From assembly GCF_946479755.1 (NCBI RefSeq), contig NZ_CAMLHC010000038.1, positions 9,903 to 73,902 on the forward strand: a DNA stretch of 64,000 bases. Direction: 5' to 3'. The stretch comes from an uncultured Chitinophaga sp. (GTDB lineage: Bacteria > Bacteroidota > Bacteroidia > Chitinophagales > Chitinophagaceae). The translations under genes and the position numbers were made by a program. Under the pieces are notes generated by a model. The model searched no databases, had not been told where the DNA came from, and was given only the letters and a program-made list of their open reading frames with translations. Shown here piece by piece: positions 1-8,543 of the stretch (its first letter is position 1; each line of letters opens with the position of its first letter).

Positions 1-1
1 C

Positions 2-1378
2 AGCCTGTCAACGTTCAATCAGAACAACCAGATCAACACCACCAGCAAAAATGCCGGCGCCAACCTCACCTACACCGAGCCTTTAGGCCGGGATAAATAC
101 CTCGAGGCCAACTACGGCTTTACCAACTACAAAAGCGACAGTAAAAAATATACGTACGACTATGATGAAAGCAAGGGTATATACGATCAGCTCAACGATT
201 CGCTGAGCAACGCGTTTACCAACAACACGCTCAATCAGCAGGCCGGCGTGGCTTTCCGCACCACCAAACTGAAGTATGATTACTCCATCGGGGTGAACGT
301 GTTGTTCAACAATCTCGATAACACCACCTATTCTTTCCGTACAAAGAGAGACAGCGTCATACATCAGCGTACCGTTAACTTCGCGCCCAACGCCAGTTTC
401 AACTACACGTTCGCAAAGAACAAACGGTTACGCATAAACTATAACGGCAACACCCAGCAGCCTACCGTGCAACAGCTGCAGCCCGTGCCGGACAACAGTA
501 ATGCGTTGTATGTTCAGGAAGGTAACCCTGACCTGAAACCGTCTTTCAACAATACCCTGCGTATTAACTATAACCAGTTCAACAATACAACTTTCAGGGG
601 CATGTTTGCGATGCTGAGGGGCTCTTTCGGCTCCAATAAGATCGTCAACTCCACCCGGCTGGACACCGCTACAGGCAAGACCTTCAGCAAGCCGGTAAAC
701 GTAAATGGGTATTACAGCCTCAGTGGTATGCTGCACAACTCTATCCCACTGTCACGCACACCCGGCCAGAACCTGAACACCGGTACCATGATCGGCTACA
801 GCCGCGATGTAAACATGACACAGGGCGTCATGAACTATAAAAACACGTTTCAACTGACGCAGTCCGTAAACGTGAGCTATATGTACAAAGAGCTGTTTGA
901 CGCCGCTTTGGGTGGCAGCGTAAGTTATAACGCCACCTCCTATACGTTGCCGTCTACGCCCAACACGCAATACTTTGACTATAACTTCAACGCAGATGTG
1001 AATTTCAATCTGCCGCTGGGCTTTATGGTAGGCTCAGACATCACGTGCACGCTCAGCAGAGGCCGTACTGCAGGCTACAACCTGACTTCCACCATGTGGA
1101 ACGCCAACATATCCAAATATGTGTTCCCGAAGAAACAGGGCATGATAAAGATACAGGGCTTCGATCTGCTGCGGCAGTATGTAGCCGTTTCCCGCGACGT
1201 AAGCGATAACTATATTGAAGACGTTCGTTCCAATGTGCTGCAGCAGTACTTTATGATCAGCTTCACTTATTTCCTCAATAAATTTGGTGGTAATAACAAA
1301 GGGAACAATGCAGAGAGAGGTATGCGGATGATGGGGCCACGTGGCGGCCAGGGAGGATTCCGGGTAAACCACTTTTAA
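2..1378 (+). CDS. Outer membrane beta-barrel / TonB-dependent receptor-type protein, C-terminal part
   Basis: The reading frame is open from the first bases of the window, so the N-terminus lies upstream. The visible 458 or so residues are rich in Asn, Thr, Tyr and alternating aromatic residues, as in amphipathic beta strands, and contain the receptor-like phrase YVQEGNPDLKPSFNNTLRINY. This pattern is typical of the Bacteroidota outer membrane beta-barrel family related to TonB-dependent receptors. The tail is a Gly/Arg/Met-rich stretch ending in RVNHF. Its ligand cannot be told from this part. A 29-bp perfect hairpin begins two bases after the stop. The family assignment is fairly safe; a specific substrate would be a guess. 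Confidence 0.85.
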   Translation, partial: SLSTFNQNNQINTTSKNAGANLTYTEPLGRDKYLEANYGFTNYKSDSKKYTYDYDESKGIYDQLNDSLSNAFTNNTLNQQAGVAFRTTKLKYDYSIGVNVLFNNLDNTTYSFRTKRDSVIHQRTVNFAPNASFNYTFAKNKRLRINYNGNTQQPTVQQLQPVPDNSNALYVQEGNPDLKPSFNNTLRINYNQFNNTTFRGMFAMLRGSFGSNKIVNSTRLDTATGKTFSKPVNVNGYYSLSGMLHNSIPLSRTPGQNLNTGTMIGYSRDVNMTQGVMNYKNTFQLTQSVNVSYMYKELFDAALGGSVSYNATSYTLPSTPNTQYFDYNFNADVNFNLPLGFMVGSDITCTLSRGRTAGYNLTSTMWNANISKYVFPKKQGMIKIQGFDLLRQYVAVSRDVSDNYIEDVRSNVLQQYFMISFTYFLNKFGGNNKGNNAERGMRMMGPRGGQGGFRVNHF

Positions 1379-1379
1379 C

Positions 1380-1461
1380 ATTTTTTGATTTTCGATTTTT
1401 TGATTTTGGAAATTTCAGTACACTCACAATCTCAAAATCAAAAAATCGAAAATCAAAAAAT
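1380..1461. terminator. Long AT-rich hairpin between convergent genes
   Basis: A perfect 29-bp inverted repeat has arms at 1380-1408 and 1433-1461, built from the words ATTTTTTGATTTTCG and GATTTTG. It lies between the stop of the barrel protein and the stop of the convergent small gene, so it can act as a terminator in both directions. It is longer than a usual intrinsic terminator and belongs to a set of such hairpins in this window. Confidence 0.75.
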
Positions 1462-1467
1462 TTAAAG

Positions 1468-1752
1468 TTACCGCATAGAAACGGTCCTTCTGCCCGCCCA
1501 GATACGTTTTACAATCCATGCCACGGTGAACGTGGGGATGAAATCCGTTCCGGGGAACAGTTCTTCCAAAAAGTTAAAGGCACTACCAAAAGTACCAACG
1601 GGGCCACCAAACATGCGGTAAAAGATAATTGCTGAAATCGGGGCCCAGATCACATCGCTGACATCACCCAAAACCGGTACGGCATAACTCGCACAACCAA
1701 TCAGGTCCATCAGGATACAGAGCCATAAACTTGGGGTATATTTTTTTTCCAT
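1468..1752 (-). CDS. Small conserved membrane protein
   Basis: This 94-residue protein begins MEKKYTPSLWLCILMDL and has two or three hydrophobic stretches (about residues 8-30, 33-50 and 70-85), so it is probably an inner membrane protein. I recognise it only as a type of short hypothetical protein seen in Bacteroidota; no function can be stated. It is transcribed alone, toward the hairpin at 1380-1461. Its membrane character and clean isolated frame make it likely to be real. Confidence 0.7.
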   Translation of the reverse strand: MEKKYTPSLWLCILMDLIGCASYAVPVLGDVSDVIWAPISAIIFYRMFGGPVGTFGSAFNFLEELFPGTDFIPTFTVAWIVKRIWAGRRTVSMR

Positions 1753-1953
1753 TTCAACCTCCGCTTTTCAATACATAAACAAAATGCTTACCAAAATAGC
1801 TTGCTGATATAAAGGTAAGATTTTCAGGCCGTTTGCCTCCAAAAAATCCTATGACAACCTGTCGGAGACCTTTCCTGTCGCCAGGTTTCAGTAAGTGTTG
1901 CAAATACGCTTATTTTCGATTAAATTGATGCCACTTAAAGCACACTGAAAATT

Positions 1954-2850
1954 ATGCACGAGGAAAACTCCCGCCGCGACATGATCAAAAAAGTAGCGAC
2001 TATGGCACTGGCATCTACCGCCTTATCTTCCCTTTCAGAAAGGGTAGCGGCTCACGACAAAGCCGTTGGAGAACCGCTGAAAGGAAAAATCAACCACTCC
2101 GTATGTGCGTGGTGTTATGATGATATTCCGCTGGCCGATCTCTGTGTGGCCGCCAAAAAAATCGGCATTCCGTCGATCGACCTGGTAGACCCGAAGGATT
2201 TTGCCATTTTGAAAAAACAGGACATGACCTGCGCCATGGTGGCCAGCAATGGCCCGGAGTGGGGCATCACCCGGGGGTTCAACAACCCCGCCCACCACGA
2301 TAAACTGGAAACGTATTTCCGGCATTATATCGATGAAACAGCCAAAGCCGGTTTCTCCAATCTCATCTGCTTCTCCGGCAACCGCAATGGCCTCAGCGAC
2401 GAGCAGGGGATCCTGAACTGCACAAAAGGGCTGCAGCGTATTATCAGCTACGCAGAAAAGAAAAAGGTGACCCTCGTGATGGAGCTGCTGAACAGTAAGG
2501 TAGATCACCACGACTATCAGTGCGATCATACCGCCTGGGGCGTAGCCCTCTGTAAATCAGTAGGTTCCGAAAACTTTAAACTGCTGTACGATATCTACCA
2601 CATGCAGATCATGGAAGGAGACGTTATCCGCAACATCCGTGATCATCATCAATACATCGCGCACTATCATACCGGCGGCGTTCCGGGACGTCACGAAATA
2701 GACGAAACACAGGAGCTGTATTACCCCGCCATTATGAAAGCCATTCACGAAACAGGCTTCAAAGGATATGTGGCGCAGGAGTTCATTCCGTCCCGCCCCG
2801 ATAAACTGGCTTCTCTGAGTAATGCCGTTCACATCTGCGACATCGCATAA
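1954..2850 (+). CDS. Hydroxypyruvate isomerase-like TIM-barrel protein with Tat-like signal
   Basis: The 298-residue protein belongs to the xylose isomerase-like TIM barrel superfamily, closest in pattern to hydroxypyruvate isomerase (Hyi). Plausible metal and catalytic residues are the Glu in VMELLNSK, the Asp/His/Gln in LLYDIYHMQ, the His pair in HYHTGG and the Glu in VAQEFIPSR. The N-terminus carries SRRDMIKK followed by a short hydrophobic stretch ending near AHDKA, which resembles a twin-arginine export signal and suggests a periplasmic enzyme. The true substrate is unknown; such exported relatives often act in sugar catabolism. The gene stands alone and is followed at once by a long hairpin. 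Confidence 0.82.
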   Translation: MHEENSRRDMIKKVATMALASTALSSLSERVAAHDKAVGEPLKGKINHSVCAWCYDDIPLADLCVAAKKIGIPSIDLVDPKDFAILKKQDMTCAMVASNGPEWGITRGFNNPAHHDKLETYFRHYIDETAKAGFSNLICFSGNRNGLSDEQGILNCTKGLQRIISYAEKKKVTLVMELLNSKVDHHDYQCDHTAWGVALCKSVGSENFKLLYDIYHMQIMEGDVIRNIRDHHQYIAHYHTGGVPGRHEIDETQELYYPAIMKAIHETGFKGYVAQEFIPSRPDKLASLSNAVHICDIA

Positions 2851-2851
2851 T

Positions 2852-2942
2852 ATTTTGTTATTCAGGCATTTGGTTATTTTTTTACTGGCAGCCGTGAGAC
2901 CGCACTCAATAAAAAGATAACCAAATGTCTAAATGACAAAAT
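2852..2942. repeat. 33-bp imperfect inverted repeat (hairpin)
   Basis: The arms at 2852-2884 and 2910-2942 match at 29 of 33 positions, with the shared core CATTTGGTTAT. Several of the differences would be G-U pairs in RNA. The hairpin directly follows the isomerase-like gene stop, so it probably serves as its terminator. It ends just before the promoter of the amino acid permease. Confidence 0.75.
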
Positions 2943-2949
2943 GTTGTCC

Positions 2950-2957
2950 TACTTTTG
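2950..2957 (+). promoter_or_regulatory. Bacteroidota -7 promoter element for the amino acid permease
   Basis: TACTTTTG matches the TAnnTTTG element of the Bacteroidota primary sigma factor. It lies 34 bp before the ATG at 2992. This argues against the in-frame upstream ATG at 2941, which would lie upstream of the transcript start. Confidence 0.6.
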
Positions 2958-2991
2958 CGCCCAATTAGTCCACCAAACAAGTAGGGTATTA

Positions 2992-4452
2992 ATGAAACAA
3001 TACTACAAAAAACCACTGGGCTGGCTCTTACAGGAGTCCGGAGAAGAGACCGGCCATGGCCTGAAACGTACGCTGAGCGGCTTTCAGCTGGTCATGCTGG
3101 GCCTCGGGGTTATCATCGGCGCCGGTCTGTTTTCCCTGACAGGCCTGGCAGCAGGCAACAACGCCGGTCCGGCGGTCACCATCTCCTTTGTGGTAGCTGC
3201 CGTAGGCTGTGCCTTTGCAGGCTTGTGTTATGCTGAATTTGCCGCCATGATCCCCGTGGCAGGCAGCGCCTATACCTACGCCTACACCACCATGGGAGAG
3301 ATGCTCGCCTGGATCATCGGCTGGGACCTGGTGCTGGAGTTCTCCGTAGGCGCCGCCACTGTGTCTATCAGCTGGTCCAACTACCTGGTGGAATTCCTTG
3401 CCGGCTACGGTATCTACCTGCCGCCCCGGCTGGTGCATTCACCTTTTGAAACGATCACCCTTCCCGGCGGGGAAGTGGTGCACGGGCTGTTTAACCTGCC
3501 CGCAGCGCTGGTAGTCATCCTCATGTCCTACATCCTGATGCGCGGCACCAAAGGTTCCGCTATCTGGAACGCAGTGGTGGTATCTCTCAAAGTGGGCGTT
3601 GTACTGGTATTTATAGCCCTTGGGTGGAAGTATATACAACCGGCCAACCTCGTACCTTATATTCCGAAAAATACCGGGGAAATGGGCCATTTCGGCTGGT
3701 CTGGCATCCTGCGGGGAGCAGGGGTAGTCTTCTTTGTCTTCCTCGGCTTCGACATCGTGAGCACAGCAGCGCAGGAAACCAAAAACCCGAAGCGTAACAT
3801 GCCGATCGGTATTCTCGGTTCACTGGCCATCTGTACAGTGCTGTTTATCTTGTTTTCTCACGTGATGACCGGCCTGGCTCCCTACACCGAGTTCAAAAAC
3901 AGCGGCGCGCCGGTGGCCATCGCCATATCCCACACTCCTTTCAAATGGCTGGGCCAACTAGTGGTACTGGCGATCATCATCGGTTATACTTCCGTGATCA
4001 TGGTAGACCTCTGGGGCCAGTCACGCGTATTCTATTCGATGTCCAAAGACGGGCTGCTGCCTAAAATATTCTCTGAGATACATCCCCGCTTCCGCACCCC
4101 GTGGAAGTCGAATATCCTCTTCTGTGTGTTCATCAGCTTATTCACCGCGCTGGTACCTATCAAGGTGGTAGGGGAGATGACCAGCATCGGCACGCTGCTG
4201 GCTTTTGTGATTGTCTGCGCCGGCGTATGGATATTGCGTTATACCATGCCCGACGCGCCGCGGCCGTTCAAAACGCCATGGGTGCCTTTTGTGCCGATCA
4301 TGGGTATACTGACTTGTGTGGGTATGATGGTCTTCCTTCCGCTGGACACCTGGTTAAGGCTGATTATCTGGATGGCAATAGGGATGGTCATCTATTTCTG
4401 CTACGGTAAAAAACACAGCCGGGTAAGGCGGGAGCTCAACGCCGGTCAGTAG
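2992..4452 (+). CDS. APC-family amino acid permease
   Basis: The 486-residue integral membrane protein has about twelve hydrophobic segments and the APC superfamily signature near the first helix: GFQLVMLGLGVIIGAGLF. The general plan (FFVFLGFDIVSTAAQETKNPKRNMP in the middle) is that of the cationic amino acid transporter-type permeases such as YfnA. It should import or exchange amino acids by secondary transport in the inner membrane; the substrate is not fixed by the sequence. I chose ATG 2992 because a -7 promoter box lies between it and the upstream in-frame ATG. The last 7 bases overlap the end of the convergent acetyltransferase. Confidence 0.9.
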   Translation: MKQYYKKPLGWLLQESGEETGHGLKRTLSGFQLVMLGLGVIIGAGLFSLTGLAAGNNAGPAVTISFVVAAVGCAFAGLCYAEFAAMIPVAGSAYTYAYTTMGEMLAWIIGWDLVLEFSVGAATVSISWSNYLVEFLAGYGIYLPPRLVHSPFETITLPGGEVVHGLFNLPAALVVILMSYILMRGTKGSAIWNAVVVSLKVGVVLVFIALGWKYIQPANLVPYIPKNTGEMGHFGWSGILRGAGVVFFVFLGFDIVSTAAQETKNPKRNMPIGILGSLAICTVLFILFSHVMTGLAPYTEFKNSGAPVAIAISHTPFKWLGQLVVLAIIIGYTSVIMVDLWGQSRVFYSMSKDGLLPKIFSEIHPRFRTPWKSNILFCVFISLFTALVPIKVVGEMTSIGTLLAFVIVCAGVWILRYTMPDAPRPFKTPWVPFVPIMGILTCVGMMVFLPLDTWLRLIIWMAIGMVIYFCYGKKHSRVRRELNAGQ

Positions 4453-4991
4453 TGCTTCCAGTCCTGCCGCAGCACACCCATCACTACCATGTCCACAAAC
4501 TGGCCATGCAGCTTGGCATTGTGCCGCAGAATACCTTCGCGGGTGAATCCCAGCTTAATAGGGATTTGCCCGCTACGCTCGTTCTGTAACACGAACCGGA
4601 TCTCTATTTTATTCAACCGCAGTTTTTTGAAAGCATAGGAGATCAGCGCCCGGCAGGCCGCTGTGGCAATACCTTTCCCCTGAAAAGATTCTCCAACCCA
4701 ATAACCGATTTCCGCTTTTTGTACCTGGTGGTCCCACCCGTGAAGGTCCATCACGCCGCATAAATGATGCTGGTACCAAATGCCCAGCGCAATGGCTTCC
4801 TGTTCTTCCGCTTTGCGCTGCATCATCTGGATGAAACGGGCGCTGTGCTCTTCATTGGTATTGTAATCCACCCAGGGCAGGAACTTGCGCAGGCTTTTCC
4901 GGGAGGCATCCAGCTGTTTGTATACCAGGGGGGCGTCCTGCATGGTGAGTTGCCGCAGGTAAATATCTTCATTGACAGGTATATCTAACAT
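4446..4991 (-). CDS. GNAT acetyltransferase, RimL-like
   Basis: The 181-residue protein has the GNAT fold pattern. An N-terminal strand-helix region (IYLRQLTMQDAPLVYKQL) is followed by EIGYWVGESFQGKGIATAAC, where the QGKGIA loop binds the acetyl-CoA pyrophosphate, and then by the NERS...LGFTREG region. This is the RimJ/RimL type, which acetylates N-terminal amines of ribosomal proteins or small molecules. The substrate is unknown. It converges on the permease with a 7-base overlap, and no intrinsic terminator is visible at the junction. Confidence 0.88.
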   Translation of the reverse strand: MLDIPVNEDIYLRQLTMQDAPLVYKQLDASRKSLRKFLPWVDYNTNEEHSARFIQMMQRKAEEQEAIALGIWYQHHLCGVMDLHGWDHQVQKAEIGYWVGESFQGKGIATAACRALISYAFKKLRLNKIEIRFVLQNERSGQIPIKLGFTREGILRHNAKLHGQFVDMVVMGVLRQDWKHY

Positions 4992-5075
4992 AACCGGAAT
5001 TAAAGTGGGGGATAAACCTACGAATAAAATTATGAATTGCGAATTTATTGATGATAGATCCCTTGCAAAATAAAA

Positions 5076-5097
5076 GGCAGATCAATAATGATCTGCC
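5076..5097 (-). terminator. Intrinsic terminator of the 5140-5766 lipoprotein gene
   Basis: A perfect 9-bp stem, GGCAGATCA / TGATCTGCC, with a 4-base loop. On the minus strand it is followed by a T-rich stretch (TTTTATTTTG). It lies about 40 bases beyond the stop of the lipoprotein gene. Confidence 0.85.
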
Positions 5098-5139
5098 GTC
5101 ATTTTATCACACTTAAAATCTGTCTTTTATCCACTGTTG

Positions 5140-5766
5140 TTAGTTTTGCGCCAGCAGGTTTCTCTTCGTCATATCTTTCACTACCTGCTGTGCATACAAT
5201 ACCGCCATTCTTGCTGTAGACGGCGGGTCAAAAGATTGTGATTGTACAGAGTACAGCAACTGGCCGCTCTTCAGGTCGTACAGGTTACCTTCCCACTGAT
5301 ACCTGGTGCTGTAGGTAACATACCCCGGACCGTAATAGTTATTGTACCAACGGGAGTAGTAAGGCCAGAATCCCCAATAACCATAAGGAGAATAGGCATA
5401 TCCCGGTGTATAACTTTTTTCTCTGCCTTTATCTACCATGACGATGGTCAGTACCTGACCGACATCGCTTCCCTGAAGTTTTCTGATGGCCTGTTTTTCA
5501 CCCATTTTCATAAACTCGCCGGGACCGAATTCCTGTAATGCGGAGACAGCGTTATACCCTTTGCGCCTGAATTCTGCTACGGTGAAATCTTCCATCTGGC
5601 TTCTGAGTGCACGGTCCTTCTGAGGAACCAGCGCCATCACCATTATTTTCTGATCTTTCTGTAACTGCTGCGCGTTATTGGCGCGCCAGGAAGAAGTAAC
5701 TTTCGTACTGCACGCAGCCAAAGCCATTATCACTAATCCTGACAATATTAAACCCAGCTTTTTCAT
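5140..5766 (-). CDS. Lipoprotein of unknown function
   Basis: A 208-residue protein with a lipoprotein signal: a hydrophobic stretch followed by the lipobox LAAC with Cys19, so it should be lipid-anchored outside the inner membrane. A Tyr/Gly/Pro/Trp-rich loop occupies about residues 118-150, between two regions that look like a mixed alpha/beta domain (KIMVMALVPQKDRAL; RYQWEGNLYDLKSGQLLYS). The pattern resembles DUF4136-like lipoproteins, but I am not sure of that. It is a single-gene unit with its own terminator. Confidence 0.75.
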   Translation of the reverse strand: MKKLGLILSGLVIMALAACSTKVTSSWRANNAQQLQKDQKIMVMALVPQKDRALRSQMEDFTVAEFRRKGYNAVSALQEFGPGEFMKMGEKQAIRKLQGSDVGQVLTIVMVDKGREKSYTPGYAYSPYGYWGFWPYYSRWYNNYYGPGYVTYSTRYQWEGNLYDLKSGQLLYSVQSQSFDPPSTARMAVLYAQQVVKDMTKRNLLAQN

Positions 5767-5851
5767 GGTTCCCTCCTTGTTTTTGTGTTATACCTGTTAG
5801 ACGTGGCAGGAAGGAAAATGTAACAGCAACAAGATAGTTTTAACATTCCTA

Positions 5852-5904
5852 TAACTGTGATGGTCATGCCTGAACGATGATAGCCATGATGATCGCAGAT
5901 TTGC
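5852..5904. repeat. Dispersed palindromic repeat, copy 1
   Basis: The stretch begins TAACTGTGATGGTCATG and continues with GATAGCCATGATGATCGCAG. Both parts are variants of the core TGATRGYCATGATTATTGC also found at 6014-6040 (inverted) and at both ends of 16867-16945. It lies upstream of the lipoprotein gene and downstream of mqnC. Confidence 0.6.
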
Positions 5905-5940
5905 ATGGTTGGGGGATATTAGGGGAACGATGAAACTAAA

Positions 5941-5968
5941 AAAGCCCTGTCTGTACAGACAGGGCTTT
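5941..5968 (-). terminator. Perfect 14-bp palindromic terminator of mqnC
   Basis: AAAGCCCTGTCTGT at 5941-5954 is followed directly by its reverse complement at 5955-5968. On the minus strand the stem is followed by a T run (TTTTTTAG). It lies about 75 bases beyond the mqnC stop. Confidence 0.85.
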
Positions 5969-6013
5969 AAAAAATATATTTTTTACTACGCTATGATCTT
6001 CGCCAATCGGTTA

Positions 6014-6040
6014 AATCAGCAATAATCATGGCTATCACCG
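6014..6040. repeat. Dispersed palindromic repeat, copy 2 (inverted)
   Basis: Read on the minus strand, this is GGTGATAGCCATGATTATTG followed by CTGATT. It is the inverse partner of the 5852-5904 copy, with the mqnC terminator between them. The same words occur at 16867-16890. Confidence 0.6.
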
Positions 6041-6041
6041 T

Positions 6042-7166
6042 TTAGTAATTGATCACCTGCTCTTCGATAGCGGCCGGCAATTCGCGGAACTGGTACAGCT
6101 GCGTGCGCAATTGCGGTTCAAAACCGGCTTCACGGATAGCGTCCTGCATGGTGCGGTAAGTGAAGCGGTGCGGTGCTCCGGCAGCGCTCACCACGTTTTC
6201 TTCGATCATAATAGAGCCGAAATCGTTCGCGCCGGCATGGAGGCACAGCTGCGCTACCTGTTTGCCGACAGTGAGCCAGGATGCCTGTATGTTTTTAACA
6301 TTGGGCAGCATAATACGGCTCATCGCGATCATGCGGATATATTCTTCGGCGGTGGTCATGTTATGTACGCCGCGGATCTTGGCCAGCAGCGTGTCCACAT
6401 CCTGGAACGTCCAGGGGATGAAGGCGGTGAAGCCGTAGTGCCCTTCGGGCTTTTCGCTCTGCACCTGGCGGATGTCTACCAGGTGTTCGAAGCGTTCCAT
6501 CACCGTTTCCACGTGACCGAACATCATAGTGGCAGAGGAGGCAATATTGAGCTTATGCGCGGCCCGCATCACATCCAGCCATTCCTGTGCACCGCATTTG
6601 CCTTTGGAGATCAGCCGGCGTACACGGTCGTTCAGAATTTCCGCACCGGCGCCGGGAAGGCTGTCCATGCCCGCTTCCTGCAGCGCGCGCAGCACTTCGA
6701 TATGCGTGCTTTTCTCCAGTTTGGTGATGTGCGCCACTTCCGGGGGGCCCAGTGTATGCAAACGCAGGGTAGGGTACAGCTTCTTCAGTTCCCTGAACAG
6801 GTTGGTATAGAAGCTCAGCCCCAGCTCCGGGTGGTGCCCGCCCTGTAACAACAGCTGATCGCCGCCGTATTTCAGGGTCTCGTCTATCTTGCGTTTGTAT
6901 TCCTCTATGTCGGTAATATAGGCTTCGGCGTGGCCGGGTATGCGGTAAAAGTTGCAAAACTTACAGTTGGCCGTGCACACGTTCGTCGTGTTCACATTTC
7001 TGTCTATCTGCCAGGTCACCTTCCCATGCGGCACCTGCTGCTTACGTAACTCGTTGGCAATGTGCATCAGTTCTGCCAGCGGTGCATTTTCAAACATGTA
7101 CACCCCTTCTTCTGCTGTCAGAAACTCAAACTGCTGCGCCTTTTGATATAAATCCTGAAGTACCAT
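6042..7166 (-). CDS. mqnC: Cyclic dehypoxanthinyl futalosine synthase (MqnC)
   Basis: This 374-residue radical SAM enzyme has the cluster motif CTANCKFC (Cys64, Cys68, Cys71), preceded by IDRNVNTTNVC as in MqnC/MqnE enzymes. The later motif AGMDSLPGAGAEIL resembles the SIPGGGAEIL region that I associate with MqnC rather than MqnE. MqnC cyclises dehypoxanthinyl futalosine in the futalosine route to menaquinone, in the cytoplasm. No other mqn gene is in the window, which is common in Bacteroidota. A -7 box (TACCTTTG, minus strand 7204-7197) lies about 30 bases before the ATG, and a strong terminator follows the gene. The alternative, aminofutalosine synthase MqnE, is less likely. Confidence 0.86.
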   Translation of the reverse strand: MVLQDLYQKAQQFEFLTAEEGVYMFENAPLAELMHIANELRKQQVPHGKVTWQIDRNVNTTNVCTANCKFCNFYRIPGHAEAYITDIEEYKRKIDETLKYGGDQLLLQGGHHPELGLSFYTNLFRELKKLYPTLRLHTLGPPEVAHITKLEKSTHIEVLRALQEAGMDSLPGAGAEILNDRVRRLISKGKCGAQEWLDVMRAAHKLNIASSATMMFGHVETVMERFEHLVDIRQVQSEKPEGHYGFTAFIPWTFQDVDTLLAKIRGVHNMTTAEEYIRMIAMSRIMLPNVKNIQASWLTVGKQVAQLCLHAGANDFGSIMIEENVVSAAGAPHRFTYRTMQDAIREAGFEPQLRTQLYQFRELPAAIEEQVINY

Positions 7167-7196
7167 ATGCTATTTTCTAATCGCTGAATAACCCGA

Positions 7197-7204
7197 CAAA
7201 GGTA
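7197..7204 (-). promoter_or_regulatory. -7 promoter element for mqnC
   Basis: TACCTTTG on the minus strand matches TAnnTTTG exactly, 30 bases before the mqnC ATG. Confidence 0.6.
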
Positions 7205-7297
7205 GTATATCGCACATTAACAGCGGGTAATAAAAATATTTTATATGTAGCGTATTAAACATTAAATTTAGGCAAATGATCCCCTTGCATCATCTGT

Positions 7298-8530
7298 ATG
7301 CCTAAACCAAATCTGTTACTTGCCGCGTTGCTCGCCCTGGCAGCCATAGCCGGTCTTTATCAACCAGTATCTGCCGGAAATGCCATCCAGGAGAAGGATA
7401 CCACACAGCCATCTGTGTTCATCACCCGCTTTAAATTCAAGCAATACTACGGAGGCGTGGTGGTTATTTCGGCCACGCTGGACAACATCCCCGACACGCT
7501 TCAGTTTATTCTTGACACGGGCAGCGCCGGCATCTCGCTGGATACCGCTACCTGCGTGAGACTGGGCATTCCACTAACGCCTACCGACAAGGTGGTGAAA
7601 GGACTCGGCGCCGCCAAAACCGTCTCCTTCGCTATGGGCCATTCCCTGAAGCTACCAGGGCTGACAGTAGACAGCCTTAACTTCCATGTCAATGATTATG
7701 AGCTGATTAGCCAGGTATATGGTATACAGGTGGATGGTATCATCGGCTACAGTTTCCTGAGCCGCTATATCGTAACGGTAGACTATGATACGGAAGAGAT
7801 CATTGTCAACAGCAAAGGCCGCTACAGCTATCCCAGAGGCGGGCAGCTCCTGCGCCCTTCGCTTACCCAGATACCATTGATTACCGCGCCACTGCGCAAT
7901 GAGCGGAAAACAGTCACCAACCGCTATTACTTTGATACCGGCGCCGGTATGTGCCTGCTGCTCTCCACCCAGTTTGTGAAAGACAGCGCGCTCATCACCA
8001 GGCAGCGCAGGGCCCGGAAAATCATCCAGACGGAAGCCCAGGGCCTGGGCGGCAAAATGCAGATGTCACTCACTACCGTGCAGGAGTTCCGTATCGGCAA
8101 CTACTCCTTCCGGAATGTGCCTACCTATATCTTCGACGACCGGACCAACATCACGGCCTATCCGTTCCTCGGCGGCATGATCGGCAACGACCTGCTGCGC
8201 CGCTTCAACATTACGCTCAACTACAGCAAAAAAGAAATATACCTGATGCCCAATACCCACTATAAAGACATGTTCGACTACTCCTATACCGGCCTTATCA
8301 TCTACCTGATCGACGGCCGGGTGGAAGTAACGGACATCATCAAAGGGTCTCCGGCCGAAAAAGCCGGTATCCACAAGGGCGATATCATCATGGCTGTCAA
8401 CAACAATCTCGGCTCCAACCTCCAGGTGTTCCGCGAACTGCTCAAAAATGTAGGCACCAAGGCCACCCTTTTGATCGCAAGAGATAATGAGCTGTTAATT
8501 AAAAAGTTGCCAATAAAAAGCATTCTTTAA
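7298..8530 (+). CDS. Secreted aspartyl protease with two retropepsin-like lobes and a PDZ domain
   Basis: The 410-residue protein has a signal peptide (LLLAALLALAAIAG..., cleavage near SAG). Two pepsin-like half domains each carry a catalytic triplet: ILDTGSAGISL near residue 72 and YFDTGAGMCLLL near residue 212. The second lobe includes the flap-like stretch PFLGGMIGNDLLRRF. The C-terminus is a PDZ domain (SPAEKAGIHKGDIIMAV). It is predicted to cleave proteins in the periplasm or at the surface. The next gene, 13 bases downstream, encodes a shorter relative, so the two probably form an operon. A weak promoter-like TAAATTTA lies at 7263-7270. Confidence 0.85.
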   Translation: MPKPNLLLAALLALAAIAGLYQPVSAGNAIQEKDTTQPSVFITRFKFKQYYGGVVVISATLDNIPDTLQFILDTGSAGISLDTATCVRLGIPLTPTDKVVKGLGAAKTVSFAMGHSLKLPGLTVDSLNFHVNDYELISQVYGIQVDGIIGYSFLSRYIVTVDYDTEEIIVNSKGRYSYPRGGQLLRPSLTQIPLITAPLRNERKTVTNRYYFDTGAGMCLLLSTQFVKDSALITRQRRARKIIQTEAQGLGGKMQMSLTTVQEFRIGNYSFRNVPTYIFDDRTNITAYPFLGGMIGNDLLRRFNITLNYSKKEIYLMPNTHYKDMFDYSYTGLIIYLIDGRVEVTDIIKGSPAEKAGIHKGDIIMAVNNNLGSNLQVFRELLKNVGTKATLLIARDNELLIKKLPIKSIL

Positions 8531-8543
8531 CGTTATTTGCAGC

